Positions 16,588-24,950 of a DNA stretch of 64,000 nt are shown piece by piece. Source of the stretch: Bacteroidota bacterium. GTDB lineage: Bacteria; Bacteroidota; Bacteroidia; M30B66. The translations under genes were made by a program, and so were the position numbers. Position 1 is the stretch's first letter, and each line of letters opens with the position of its first letter. Location: contig JAIXYK010000031.1 of NCBI GenBank assembly GCA_027490225.1, forward strand, positions 1 through 64,000, written 5' to 3'. The notes under the pieces were generated by a model. It worked only from the letters and a program-made list of their open reading frames with translations, did not search any database and was not told the DNA's origin.

Positions 16588-18903
16588 ATGAAAAAACTAT
16601 TACTATCCTTTATTTGCTTATACAGTTTCATTGCCGTTGAAGCGCAAGAATTCAGAAAATGCACAGCCGATGAAGTCTACCACAGGCACTTACTAAGCAA
16701 TCCTGGTTTACAACAAACCAGAGAAGAAATAGAAGCACATACCAATTCTTTTATTCAAAATTACAATGCAAATAGTGCGCAGAGAACAGTCATTACTATT
16801 CCTGTTGTATTTCATATTGTGTATAGAAACACTACTCAAAATATTTCTGATGCTCAGATTTTTTCGCAAATTGAAGTGTTGAATGAAGATTTTCGCTTAT
16901 TAAACGCAGATTTTGCTCCTGTTACTCCAGCTGTATTTGAGCCTCTAGCAGCTGATTTTGAAATTGAATTTTGTTTAGCAACTATAGACCCTAGCGGAAA
17001 TCCTACTACCGGTATTAATAGGGTATCAACAACGGATAATGGATTTAGTGATGACGACCAAATAAAATTCACAGCCCAAGGCGGTGCAAATGCATGGCCA
17101 AGAGATAAATACCTGAATATTTGGGTAGGAGATTTAAATAATGCTGGACTTTTAGGATATGCACAATTTCCTGGGGATGCAGCAGCAACAGATGGTGTTG
17201 TTTTGAATTATGAGACTATTGGTCGTCCTCCTGCAAATAATTTCAATACTCAGTATAATTTAGGCCGCACAGCCACTCATGAAGTTGGTCACTGGCTGAA
17301 TTTATATCATATCTGGGGAAATGAAAATGCTGGTTGTGGCACTGGTGGTGCTGGTTCAGATCAAGTAAGTGATACACCCGTTCAAGACGATGCTAATTAC
17401 GGTTGTCCTAGTCACCCCAATCCATCATGCAACAACGGAGGAGATATGTTTATGAATTATATGGATTATGGAGATGATGCTTGCCTTTCTATGTTCACAG
17501 CTGGGCAAAAGGCAAGGTCTCTTGCAATATTTTCAGCTGGAGGAGACCGTGCATCTTTATTAACTTCAAATGTTTGCGGAAGTGTTCAGCCACCACCAAC
17601 ACCCACTTGTTTGGATACTTTAAATTTTCCAATGCCTGGCACAGAGTCAATATTAGTACCTGGTGCAGCTAGCGGTGAAACTGGTTTTATTTCTGGCACA
17701 AATTCATATGATGATAAAGGGAAGTATTCAAAATTTACTGTAATTGGTGGAAATAATATTTTAATTGGAAGTTATTTTAAATTTGGTGTAGCTAATTTAA
17801 ACAACGCCCCGGCAAATACTCAAATTACTGTAAAAGTTTATGATGCAACCGGAACAGGAGGATCTCCAGGAACTGTATTATCTACAACCACTATTCCTTT
17901 CAGTTTAATAACACAAACTGTTAGTGCAAATAATTATGTGAACTTAACTTATAATACTCCATTAACAGTTCCCAATGCCTTTTTTATTGGAATTGATTTG
18001 AATACAGCTGCTGGTTACGATTTGGCTTTATATACTAATTTGGATGGAGAAGTTACAACCAACTCAGCATGGGAGCAATTTTCTAATGACACTTGGCACC
18101 AATATTCTGAAAATTCGAGTTGGGGGATTAGCGTTGATCATGCAATACATCCAATAATGGGAGCACCTGCTCCAGTAGCCAGCTTTAGTATCAACGATAA
18201 TTCTATTTGCGTTGGTCAAACAGTAACTTATTCAGCTTCAGGTAGTGGAATTAGTAGTTATAACTGGTCTTTTCCAGGCGGAACGCCAAGCACATCCACT
18301 GCAGCATCTCAAATAGTAACTTACCCAACTGCAGGAACTTTTAGTGCTACTTTATCGGTTATTGGAGCCTGTGATGGTGGATCTATTTCGCAAACAAATA
18401 CGAATTTATTAACTGTAACTAATTTACCTGCAGTGCCAACCGTAACTATAAATGGCGCTCAATTGGTTTCCAGTTCAGCTACCGGAAATCAATGGTTAAG
18501 AAACGGAACAGTTTTAAGTGGTGCGACATCACAAACCTATACACCAATTCAAAATGGAAATTATACCGTTAGGGTAAGTTCTAACGGATGTTTTTCTCTT
18601 TCATCACCAGTAAACGTTAATTTTGTTGGAATAGATTACTTGGTAACCAGTAATGTACAGGTTTTTCCTAATCCTGCAAATGATGAATTATACATTCAGC
18701 CTGGTTTCGAAAAAACAGAATCATTGATTGAATGTATCTTGTTAGATTTAAGTGGAAAAATGGTGTTGAATAAGACATTCAATAACGTTTTGCCAACTCA
18801 AACACTAAACTTGTCAACTTCTAATTTAAGCGTAGGTGTTTATCAGTTGGTGATTCAAACAAAAAATGAAAGAATGACAAGAAAAGTTGCAATAGCCCGT
18901 TAA
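16588..18903 (+). CDS. Secreted M43 zinc metalloprotease with PKD and T9SS sorting domains
   Basis: Extracellular pappalysin-like (MEROPS M43) peptidase of 771 residues. Order: signal peptide (1-20, ending VEAQ), propeptide to about 65, catalytic domain (about 66-330), a beta-rich region (about 340-540), a PKD domain (about 545-630, with YNWSFPGG), an Ig-like stretch, and a T9SS type A sorting domain (about 690-771, VQVFPNPANDELY ... GVYQLVI). The zinc motif HEVGHWLNLYH gives H231, E232, H235 and H241, and the Met-turn follows in MNYMDYGDDACLSMF. Likely digests extracellular protein. The outer-membrane-type gene downstream starts 6 bases after its stop. Confidence 0.93.
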   Translation: MKKLLLSFICLYSFIAVEAQEFRKCTADEVYHRHLLSNPGLQQTREEIEAHTNSFIQNYNANSAQRTVITIPVVFHIVYRNTTQNISDAQIFSQIEVLNEDFRLLNADFAPVTPAVFEPLAADFEIEFCLATIDPSGNPTTGINRVSTTDNGFSDDDQIKFTAQGGANAWPRDKYLNIWVGDLNNAGLLGYAQFPGDAAATDGVVLNYETIGRPPANNFNTQYNLGRTATHEVGHWLNLYHIWGNENAGCGTGGAGSDQVSDTPVQDDANYGCPSHPNPSCNNGGDMFMNYMDYGDDACLSMFTAGQKARSLAIFSAGGDRASLLTSNVCGSVQPPPTPTCLDTLNFPMPGTESILVPGAASGETGFISGTNSYDDKGKYSKFTVIGGNNILIGSYFKFGVANLNNAPANTQITVKVYDATGTGGSPGTVLSTTTIPFSLITQTVSANNYVNLTYNTPLTVPNAFFIGIDLNTAAGYDLALYTNLDGEVTTNSAWEQFSNDTWHQYSENSSWGISVDHAIHPIMGAPAPVASFSINDNSICVGQTVTYSASGSGISSYNWSFPGGTPSTSTAASQIVTYPTAGTFSATLSVIGACDGGSISQTNTNLLTVTNLPAVPTVTINGAQLVSSSATGNQWLRNGTVLSGATSQTYTPIQNGNYTVRVSSNGCFSLSSPVNVNFVGIDYLVTSNVQVFPNPANDELYIQPGFEKTESLIECILLDLSGKMVLNKTFNNVLPTQTLNLSTSNLSVGVYQLVIQTKNERMTRKVAIAR

Positions 18904-18909
18904 TTTAAC

Positions 18910-19980
18910 TTGAAGTTTCATAAAAATCTTTTAGGCGGTTTATGGTTGATATTATTTATCTGCCATAAACCGTTTTTGTTTTGTCAGGTTCATTCAGGAA
19001 CAGAACAAGATACTTCTTACATTATTTCCTTAAAGCACAGACCTCATCTAACTTTTGAATTTGCAAGAAGATTACAAAGTATTCAAATAAGGAACCCATT
19101 GGTTGAATCTCTTTTTGTACAGTACGACCCCAATACTAGCACAAATCTAATGGCTAGTTTCGACTACAAATGGATAAGCTTATCTTTTGGTTTAGTTAAT
19201 TTTAAAGCTGTAGATAGTTTTAGAAAAGGGAATACAGACCAGTTTTCTTTGAGAGCAAGTTTTAATGGGAAACGTTTTTGGAATACAAATTTTATTCAAT
19301 GGTACCAAGGGTTTTATTTAGCAAATCCTTCAGTTGCGGATGTAAACTGGGACCCATTAGTTGATCCTTATCCTTTCAGGTCAGATATTTCGAGTGTTAC
19401 ACTTTTTAGCAATTTGCATTACTGTTTTAATCCTTCTAAATTTTCATACAGGGCTTCATTGTGGCAGCTAGATAAGCAAAAAAGAAGTGCAGGTAGTTTA
19501 ATTTCCGGCGTTTCATATCGCTTAAATGTTATAACAAGTGATACAAATCAAGTGTTAATACCTTCTTCACTTGAGAATTCTTTTGAACCCCAATATAGAT
19601 TTAATGCGCAGGCTTTATCTAATTTTACTTTTCATTTTGGGTACATTCATTCTTTTGTATTTAAGAAAAACTGGTTTTTAACACTTTACTTTTTACCTGG
19701 AATTTCTTTTCAAAATGGAAATTATCAAGTTAGAAATCAACTGCCAACTACAGAGCGCTCGCAAACGGTTGGAGCTTCAGAATTCAGATTTATTTTAGGG
19801 TATAATTCTGATAAATGGTTTGCTGGCCTCTCAAGTCATTCATTAACATTTTCTGGTAATGAAAGGTCACAGGTTTGGGTTGATAATAACTACACTTGGA
19901 CACGCTTATTTGTAGGTTACAGATTTAAGCAAATCAATAAAGAAAGAATGCCGAAATGGATGCATAAAATAGGATTATAA
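18910..19980 (+). CDS. DUF4421-like predicted outer-membrane protein, TTG start
   Basis: A 356-residue protein with a signal peptide (ending FLFCQ), alternating amphipathic strands throughout and an aromatic-rich C-terminal end, typical of an outer-membrane beta-barrel. YDPNTSTNLMASFDYKWISLSFG and the TRLFVGYRF ending resemble DUF4421 proteins of Bacteroidota; I hold that family call with moderate confidence. No ATG lies near the signal peptide, so TTG at 18910 is the only sensible start; it gives the peptide KFHKNLLGGLWLILFI. With only 6 bases after the M43 protease stop, it is probably translated from the same mRNA. Function unknown. Confidence 0.75.
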   Translation: MKFHKNLLGGLWLILFICHKPFLFCQVHSGTEQDTSYIISLKHRPHLTFEFARRLQSIQIRNPLVESLFVQYDPNTSTNLMASFDYKWISLSFGLVNFKAVDSFRKGNTDQFSLRASFNGKRFWNTNFIQWYQGFYLANPSVADVNWDPLVDPYPFRSDISSVTLFSNLHYCFNPSKFSYRASLWQLDKQKRSAGSLISGVSYRLNVITSDTNQVLIPSSLENSFEPQYRFNAQALSNFTFHFGYIHSFVFKKNWFLTLYFLPGISFQNGNYQVRNQLPTTERSQTVGASEFRFILGYNSDKWFAGLSSHSLTFSGNERSQVWVDNNYTWTRLFVGYRFKQINKERMPKWMHKIGL

Positions 19981-20091
19981 TTCCCCTTTCCCCTTTCTCC
20001 TTTCTCCTTTCTCCTTTCCCCTTTCTCCTTTTAACTTTCTCCTTTCCACTTTATACTTTCCACTTTATACTTTATACTTTTCACTCTCTAC
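19981..20091. repeat. Heptanucleotide array, consensus TTTNNNC (GNNNAAA on the minus strand)
   Basis: Fifteen consecutive 7-base units run without any insertion or deletion from 19987 to 20091, preceded by a partial unit. Examples in + orientation: TTTCCCC, TTTCTCC, TTTCCAC, TTTATAC, TTTTAAC. The array starts one base after the stop codon at 19980 and its last unit (TCTCTAC) contains the stop codon of the convergent methyltransferase gene, so it is the entire intergenic space. The same unit with the same phase recurs at 63453-63592. Confidence 0.9.
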
Positions 20092-20729
20092 CTCTTCCTC
20101 ACTAAGCTCAATCCATCTCTTATAGGAAGTAAAATTACCTCTATTCTATCGTCATTCTTTAATTGCTTATTTAATTGCTGTAAGAGCAAAGTTTCGTCAT
20201 CGTTTTTCTTTGCAATTTCAGTGACCTTCCCACTCCACAATACGTTATCAATAATAATAATACCTCCGCTTCTAACTTTATCAATTACCATTTCATAATA
20301 ATGGATGTAATTTAATTTATCAGCATCTATAAATACCAAATCAAATGTAAAATCGAGCAATGGAATTATTTCTAAAGCCTTTCCTATATGAGGAATGATT
20401 TTATTTTTATTTCCTGATAAATCAATATATCTATTTACTAATTCAGCTCTTTCTTCATTTACATCAATGGTAATTAATTGACCATTTTTACTTAAACCTT
20501 CAGCAAGACAAATAGCTGAATAACCCGTATAAGTTCCAATTTCTAAAATATTAGTTGGCTGAGTAATTTTACTTATAAAACTTAAAAAACGACCTTGAAA
20601 ATGACCAGAGAGCATTCTGGGCTGCAAAACTTTCAAATGTGTTTCTCTTGTTAATTGTTTTAAAACAGCAGGCTCTTCCTCACTATGTTGTTCTGCATAT
20701 TGTTGAATTGCTATAGGAAGAAATTCCAT
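20088..20729 (-). CDS. Class I SAM-dependent O-methyltransferase
   Basis: Cytoplasmic methyltransferase of 213 residues in the catechol-O-methyltransferase-like (Methyltransf_3) family. The SAM-binding motif I is ILEIGTYTGYS, followed by the acidic motif ITIDVNEE, then LVFIDADKLNY, where the Asp typically binds the catalytic metal, and GGIIIIDNVLWSGKV. The substrate is unknown; relatives methylate catechols, caffeoyl-CoA or small phenols. It is the last gene of the long minus-strand run and lies 3 bases downstream of uvrC. Its stop codon TAG sits inside the final unit of the heptanucleotide array at 19981-20091. Confidence 0.92.
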   Translation of the reverse strand: MEFLPIAIQQYAEQHSEEEPAVLKQLTRETHLKVLQPRMLSGHFQGRFLSFISKITQPTNILEIGTYTGYSAICLAEGLSKNGQLITIDVNEERAELVNRYIDLSGNKNKIIPHIGKALEIIPLLDFTFDLVFIDADKLNYIHYYEMVIDKVRSGGIIIIDNVLWSGKVTEIAKKNDDETLLLQQLNKQLKNDDRIEVILLPIRDGLSLVRKR

Positions 20730-20732
20730 AAT

Positions 20733-22547
20733 TTAATTATTTGGTTCGGTTGGATGAAAATACTGATAAACAATTTCAGCTTTAGATTTACCAATAGATT
20801 CAGCAAGCTGAAGAACTGATAATTCCTTTATCTTTTTTACAGATTTAAAGTCGGTTAAAAGGATTTCTGCATTTGCTGGCCCAATGCCTTCTATTTGATT
20901 TAACTCTGTTTTTAAAGTGCCTTTATCTCTGCGGTTTCTGTGGTGCGTAATTCCAAAACGATGCGCTTCGTTTCTCAACTGTTGAATCAACTTTAAGCTT
21001 TCACTTTTTTTATCAATGTAAAGTGGTATAGAATCTCCGGGGAAATATATTTCTTCTAAGCGTTTTGCGATACCTACAATCGTTACTTTTCCGCGCAAAC
21101 CTAATTTATCGAGCGAGTTTAAAGCAGCACTTAATTGCCCCTTTCCACCATCTACAATTATCAATTGAGGCATTTCTAAATTATCAGCTAAAACACGGCT
21201 GTACCGGCGCATAATAACCTCTTCCATAGTGGCAAAATCATCAGGACCTTCTACAGTTTTAACATTATAATGCCGGTAATCTTTTTTGCTTGGTCGTGCA
21301 TCTTTAAAACAAACCATCGCCGAAACTGGATATGCACCTTGGAAATTTGAATTATCAAAACATTCTATATGTTTTGGTAATTCTGGCATGCGTAAATCTT
21401 TCTTAAGTTGCTCTAGAATTCTTTTGGTATGTCTTTCAGGGTCAACTAATTCTTGTTGTTTATTTTTTTCACGAATATAGTTCAGCACATTTCTTTCGCT
21501 CAATTCAAGCAACTTTTTCTTATCGCCAATTTTTGGAATGATGGGATTCAAAAAATCATCTTCCAAATCGGGTAATACCGAAACAATTAATTCTTTTGCA
21601 GTACTGCCAAATCTTTGACGCATTTCTCCAATAGCAATAGAAAGCAGCTCTTCAGGTGTTTCGTCTAATCGTTTTTTTAACTCTATTGTATGACCTTGTA
21701 CAATACTTCCTTCCAACACGCGCAAGTAATTTACATAAGCCGTTTTTTCTTCACTAACAATCGAAAAAACATCCACATTACTTATTGAAGGATTTACAAT
21801 GGTCGATTTGCTTTTGAATTTTTCAATTAATTCTAACCTAATTTTCAAATCTTGTGCTTGTTCAAACTCATATTTTGAAGCATGTTCAAGCATTGCGTTT
21901 TTTAGCAATTGAATTAAATCGCTAATGTTTCCCTTGATTATTTGTCTAATTTCCTGAATAGTTTGTAAATAGGCTTCTTCACTTTGATAGCCTACACAAG
22001 GTCCTGCACAGTTTTTAATGTGATATTCCAAACAAACTTTAAACTTTCCATTTTTTATGGCAATTGGTTCTAAAGCAAGGTTGCAATTTCTTCTTGGATA
22101 CAATGTTTTAATAAAGTCGAGTAAAGTGCGCATTACCTTTACAGAAGGGTAGGGGCCAAAGTACTCCGAGCCATCTTTAATTACTTTTCTCGTTGGAAAT
22201 ACCCTTGGAAATCTTTCTTTTTTGATACAAATCCAGGGAAAAGTTTTATCGTCTTTTAGGTTTACATTGTAGCGTGGTAAGTACTTTTTAATTAGATTGT
22301 TTTCTAGTAATAAAGCATCTAATTCGGTTTCTACTACAATGGTTTTTATATCTGAAATTTTACTTACTAAAACACGTGTTTTTCCGCTATCGTAATGCTC
22401 TTTTGTAAAATATGATGTTACACGTTTTTTTAGACTTTTGGCTTTTCCTACATACAGTATTTTCCCTTCTGAATCAAAGTATTGATACACACCCGGCTTA
22501 TCAGGCAGGGTTTTTAAAATCTGTTGTAAAATTGGATGCTCGGTCAC
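20733..22547 (-). CDS. uvrC: Excinuclease ABC subunit C
   Basis: Dual-incision nuclease of nucleotide excision repair, acting on DNA already bound by UvrB. The 604 residues match the family length. Visible domains: GIY-YIG nuclease (about 14-95, GVYQYFDSEGKILYVGKAKSLKKR) which makes the 3' incision, a cysteine-bearing linker (NCAGPCVGY), the UVR motif that contacts UvrB (about 205-240), the RNase-H-like domain for the 5' incision (IECFDNSN, IVDGGKGQL) and C-terminal helix-hairpin-helix DNA-binding repeats (IEGIGPANAEILL). It is 13 bases after the DUF1801 gene and 3 bases before the methyltransferase gene, within one co-directional run. Confidence 0.97.
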   Translation of the reverse strand: MTEHPILQQILKTLPDKPGVYQYFDSEGKILYVGKAKSLKKRVTSYFTKEHYDSGKTRVLVSKISDIKTIVVETELDALLLENNLIKKYLPRYNVNLKDDKTFPWICIKKERFPRVFPTRKVIKDGSEYFGPYPSVKVMRTLLDFIKTLYPRRNCNLALEPIAIKNGKFKVCLEYHIKNCAGPCVGYQSEEAYLQTIQEIRQIIKGNISDLIQLLKNAMLEHASKYEFEQAQDLKIRLELIEKFKSKSTIVNPSISNVDVFSIVSEEKTAYVNYLRVLEGSIVQGHTIELKKRLDETPEELLSIAIGEMRQRFGSTAKELIVSVLPDLEDDFLNPIIPKIGDKKKLLELSERNVLNYIREKNKQQELVDPERHTKRILEQLKKDLRMPELPKHIECFDNSNFQGAYPVSAMVCFKDARPSKKDYRHYNVKTVEGPDDFATMEEVIMRRYSRVLADNLEMPQLIIVDGGKGQLSAALNSLDKLGLRGKVTIVGIAKRLEEIYFPGDSIPLYIDKKSESLKLIQQLRNEAHRFGITHHRNRRDKGTLKTELNQIEGIGPANAEILLTDFKSVKKIKELSVLQLAESIGKSKAEIVYQYFHPTEPNN

Positions 22548-22560
22548 TCTGTGCGCAAAG

Positions 22561-23019
22561 TTAGCGCTTCAAATTACTTTCGTACAATTTAATCCAATCA
22601 TTTGCTGTCATTTTTTTAATTAATTCAGCAATTAACTCAAATGGAATGTCTTGTGGTTTTTTAAAACGGATGCAACTTTTTCCCATATCTAACTTTGACT
22701 TTGAATGTTTAGGAAATTCTGCAACAAACCAGTCCAACAAGGTAGGTTCCATGTAAATGCCCATGTGATACAATGCAATAAAGTTTTTTTGAGCAGCAAT
22801 AGCAAGAAATGGTAGTGGTAATTTTGGGTCGCAATGATATCCTGAAGGGTAAACTTCATGAGGTACAACATAGCCAATCATTCCATAATTTATTTCCTCG
22901 TTAAAAGTAGAATCGATATTATTTTTAATCGTTTCTCTTAAGTTTAGAAATGCTTCTTTTTTTGAGATTTCAACATTTTCTAAATATGAGCTTACAGATA
23001 ATGCTTTCAATTTTTCCAT
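22561..23019 (-). CDS. DUF1801 (YdhG-like) protein
   Basis: A 152-residue soluble protein of the DUF1801 family, whose fold resembles the iron-chaperone frataxin-like/YdhG group. The recognisable core is INYGMIGYVVPHEV followed by FLAIAAQKNFIALYHMG and, near the end, GKSCIRFKKPQDIPFELI. No catalytic activity is established for the family; relatives have been proposed as small-molecule or iron-associated proteins. It lies 22 bases downstream of dxr and 13 upstream of uvrC, so it is most likely co-transcribed with both. There is no signal peptide, so it should be cytoplasmic. Confidence 0.85.
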   Translation of the reverse strand: MEKLKALSVSSYLENVEISKKEAFLNLRETIKNNIDSTFNEEINYGMIGYVVPHEVYPSGYHCDPKLPLPFLAIAAQKNFIALYHMGIYMEPTLLDWFVAEFPKHSKSKLDMGKSCIRFKKPQDIPFELIAELIKKMTANDWIKLYESNLKR

Positions 23020-23041
23020 TTTAAACTTTAAAGAATTTGTA

Positions 23042-24226
23042 TTATTTCAAGACTTTATTTTTCATCATCATTTCAGTAGCTACTCGCCTAGTTTCGGCAT
23101 CAGTTGCTACATACTGCTCATAATTTGGTTTTTCTATATAAGTAACTTTCTGCATGCAATTTTCAATTAAATCGCTCATTGCCAAAAATCCTATTTCATC
23201 CTTTAGAAAACCTGCTACAGCTATTTCATTTGCAGCATTTAAAATACATGGCATATTTCCACCTTGTTTCATCGCTTCAAAAGCAAGATTAAGGTTTCTA
23301 AATGTTTTATAATCTGGCTGCTCAAAAGTCAAACTTGGATAATTGAGAAAGTTAAATCTAGGGTAATCACTTGGTAGTCTATTCGGGTAAGCCAAGGCAT
23401 ATTGAATAGGCAATTTCATATCTGGTAAGCCCATTTGAGCTTTCATGCTGCCATCGCGAAATTGAACAATGCTATGAATAATAGATTGTGGATGCACAAT
23501 TACATCAATTTGGTCGAACCTTAGTTGAAATAACCATTTGGCTTCAATCACTTCCAGTCCTTTGTTCATTAGGCTAGCAGAATCTATGGTGATTTTGGCA
23601 CCCATCTCCCAGTTGGGATGTTTCAATGCTTGTTCTTTGGTAACATTTGCCAAAAAGGCTGCATCTTTTCCACGAAACGGTCCGCCTGAAGCAGTTAAGT
23701 ATATTTTCTCAATCGGATTTTGCCATTCACCTGCTAAACATTGAAAAATTGCTGAATGTTCAGAATCAACAGGGTAAATATTTACACCACTGTTTTCTGC
23801 CAGTTTTGTAACCAATTCTCCTGCAACAACTAAGGTCTCTTTATTGGCTAATGCAATGTGTTTTCCTGCTTTTATTGCGGCCAAAGTTGGCTTTAATCCA
23901 GCATAACCAACACAAGCAGTGAGCACAATTTCAGTACTTTCCTGTTCCATTATTTGAACAATTGAATCGGCTCCGCTGTATACCTTTATCGGGAATGATG
24001 ACAGCGCTGATACTACTTTATCGTACTTACTTTCATCTCCTATAACAACAGAGCCAGGCAGAAATTCTGCGGCTTGTTGAATCAATAAATCGGCATTCGA
24101 TTGCGCTATTAAGCAATCTATTTCAAAATTATCAGGATTTGCTCTAACAACATCTAATGCTTGTGTTCCAATAGAACCTGTAGATCCTAAAATGGTAATG
24201 TGTTTTTTGGCTATAGGTTTACTCAT
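23042..24226 (-). CDS. dxr: 1-deoxy-D-xylulose 5-phosphate reductoisomerase
   Basis: Second enzyme of the MEP isoprenoid pathway, converting DXP to 2-C-methylerythritol 4-phosphate with NADPH and a divalent metal; target of fosmidomycin. The 394 residues include the NADPH-binding loop ITILGSTGSIGTQALDVV at the N-terminus, ALANKETLVVAGE, the metal site PVDSEHSAIFQCL, the flexible active-site loop LTASGGPFRGK and ITIDSASLMNKGLEVIEA. Its ATG overlaps the stop codon of the upstream lipoprotein gene by one base (TAATG), which suggests translational coupling. The protein is cytoplasmic. Bacteroidota rely on this pathway for isoprenoids. Confidence 0.97.
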   Translation of the reverse strand: MSKPIAKKHITILGSTGSIGTQALDVVRANPDNFEIDCLIAQSNADLLIQQAAEFLPGSVVIGDESKYDKVVSALSSFPIKVYSGADSIVQIMEQESTEIVLTACVGYAGLKPTLAAIKAGKHIALANKETLVVAGELVTKLAENSGVNIYPVDSEHSAIFQCLAGEWQNPIEKIYLTASGGPFRGKDAAFLANVTKEQALKHPNWEMGAKITIDSASLMNKGLEVIEAKWLFQLRFDQIDVIVHPQSIIHSIVQFRDGSMKAQMGLPDMKLPIQYALAYPNRLPSDYPRFNFLNYPSLTFEQPDYKTFRNLNLAFEAMKQGGNMPCILNAANEIAVAGFLKDEIGFLAMSDLIENCMQKVTYIEKPNYEQYVATDAETRRVATEMMMKNKVLK

Positions 24227-24507
24227 TATTTACTTACACAATCAAAAAATCCTTTTTCTTTATTTTCTTTCTCTTCTATTCCACATGCTTCTTCTTCTAC
24301 ATTGGCATACTGACAAGTATAACCTTGCGCTTCTAACAATACTTTCCAAGAATCAACTGAAAAATTATTCAAAGCCTCGTCACCAGTGCAACCAGCTACT
24401 GTAACAGCACCCAGCGTACATGTACCACACTTTTTGGTGCAATCGTAGCATTTTTTGCAAGAGCCAAATGCCAGAACAATTAAGAAAACCAAAAGGATTT
24501 TTTTCAT
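24226..24507 (-). CDS. Small cysteine-rich lipoprotein, unknown function
   Basis: A 93-residue predicted lipoprotein. The signal sequence ends in the lipobox FGSC with the lipidated Cys at residue 17. The mature part holds many cysteines: C17, C20, C23, C27 and C30 are spaced every three or four residues (KKCYDCTKKCGTC), with C40 and further Cys near the C-terminus, which could form disulfides or bind a metal. I do not recognise a family. The stop overlaps the dxr ATG (TAATG), so it is translated immediately before dxr, with no obvious functional link to isoprenoid synthesis. Confidence 0.75.
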   Translation of the reverse strand: MKKILLVFLIVLAFGSCKKCYDCTKKCGTCTLGAVTVAGCTGDEALNNFSVDSWKVLLEAQGYTCQYANVEEEACGIEEKENKEKGFFDCVSK

Positions 24508-24544
24508 TTTTATTGATTATTAATTTGTACGAAAATATAAAATA

Positions 24545-24949
24545 CTATTTAGAACCTAGCTCTAAAATTCTATCAAACTCTTCCACCTTTAATGGCATAA
24601 CACTTAAGCGAGATTGTTTAATTAAACCTATATTTTGAAGCAAAGCATCTTTTTTAATGGTTTCTAAACTTACTTCATTAATTGTATGCAAAGGCTTTAA
24701 TTCTACTACCAACCACCTAACATCTTCAGTTGTTGGGTCTTGATAATGTTCTTTTATAACTTCTGCAACGCCAACTACATTCATTCCATCGTTGCTATGA
24801 TAAAAGAGAACTTTATCGTTTAGCTTCATTTCTCTCAAATTATTGCGCGCCTGGTAATTTCTAACACCATCCCAAACCGCTTTTCCATCCTCAACAAATC
24901 TAGACCAGCTGTATTTTACAGGTTCAGATTTTACCAACCAATATTGCAT
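24545..24949 (-). CDS. EVE domain-containing protein
   Basis: A 134-residue single-domain protein of the EVE (PUA-like) fold, which binds modified bases in DNA or RNA. Seen: the N-terminal YWLVKSEP, the core WDGVRNYQARNNLREMKLNDKVLFYHSN that is nearly invariant in the family, GVAEVIKEHYQDPT and the C-terminal LVVELKP strand. EVE proteins are related to YTH readers, human THYN1 and some restriction components. This is the common solitary version, usually chromosomal and conserved. It starts one base after the holA stop codon, so it is part of the amn-holA transcript. Confidence 0.93.
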   Translation of the reverse strand: MQYWLVKSEPVKYSWSRFVEDGKAVWDGVRNYQARNNLREMKLNDKVLFYHSNDGMNVVGVAEVIKEHYQDPTTEDVRWLVVELKPLHTINEVSLETIKKDALLQNIGLIKQSRLSVMPLKVEEFDRILELGSK

Positions 24950-24950
24950 A

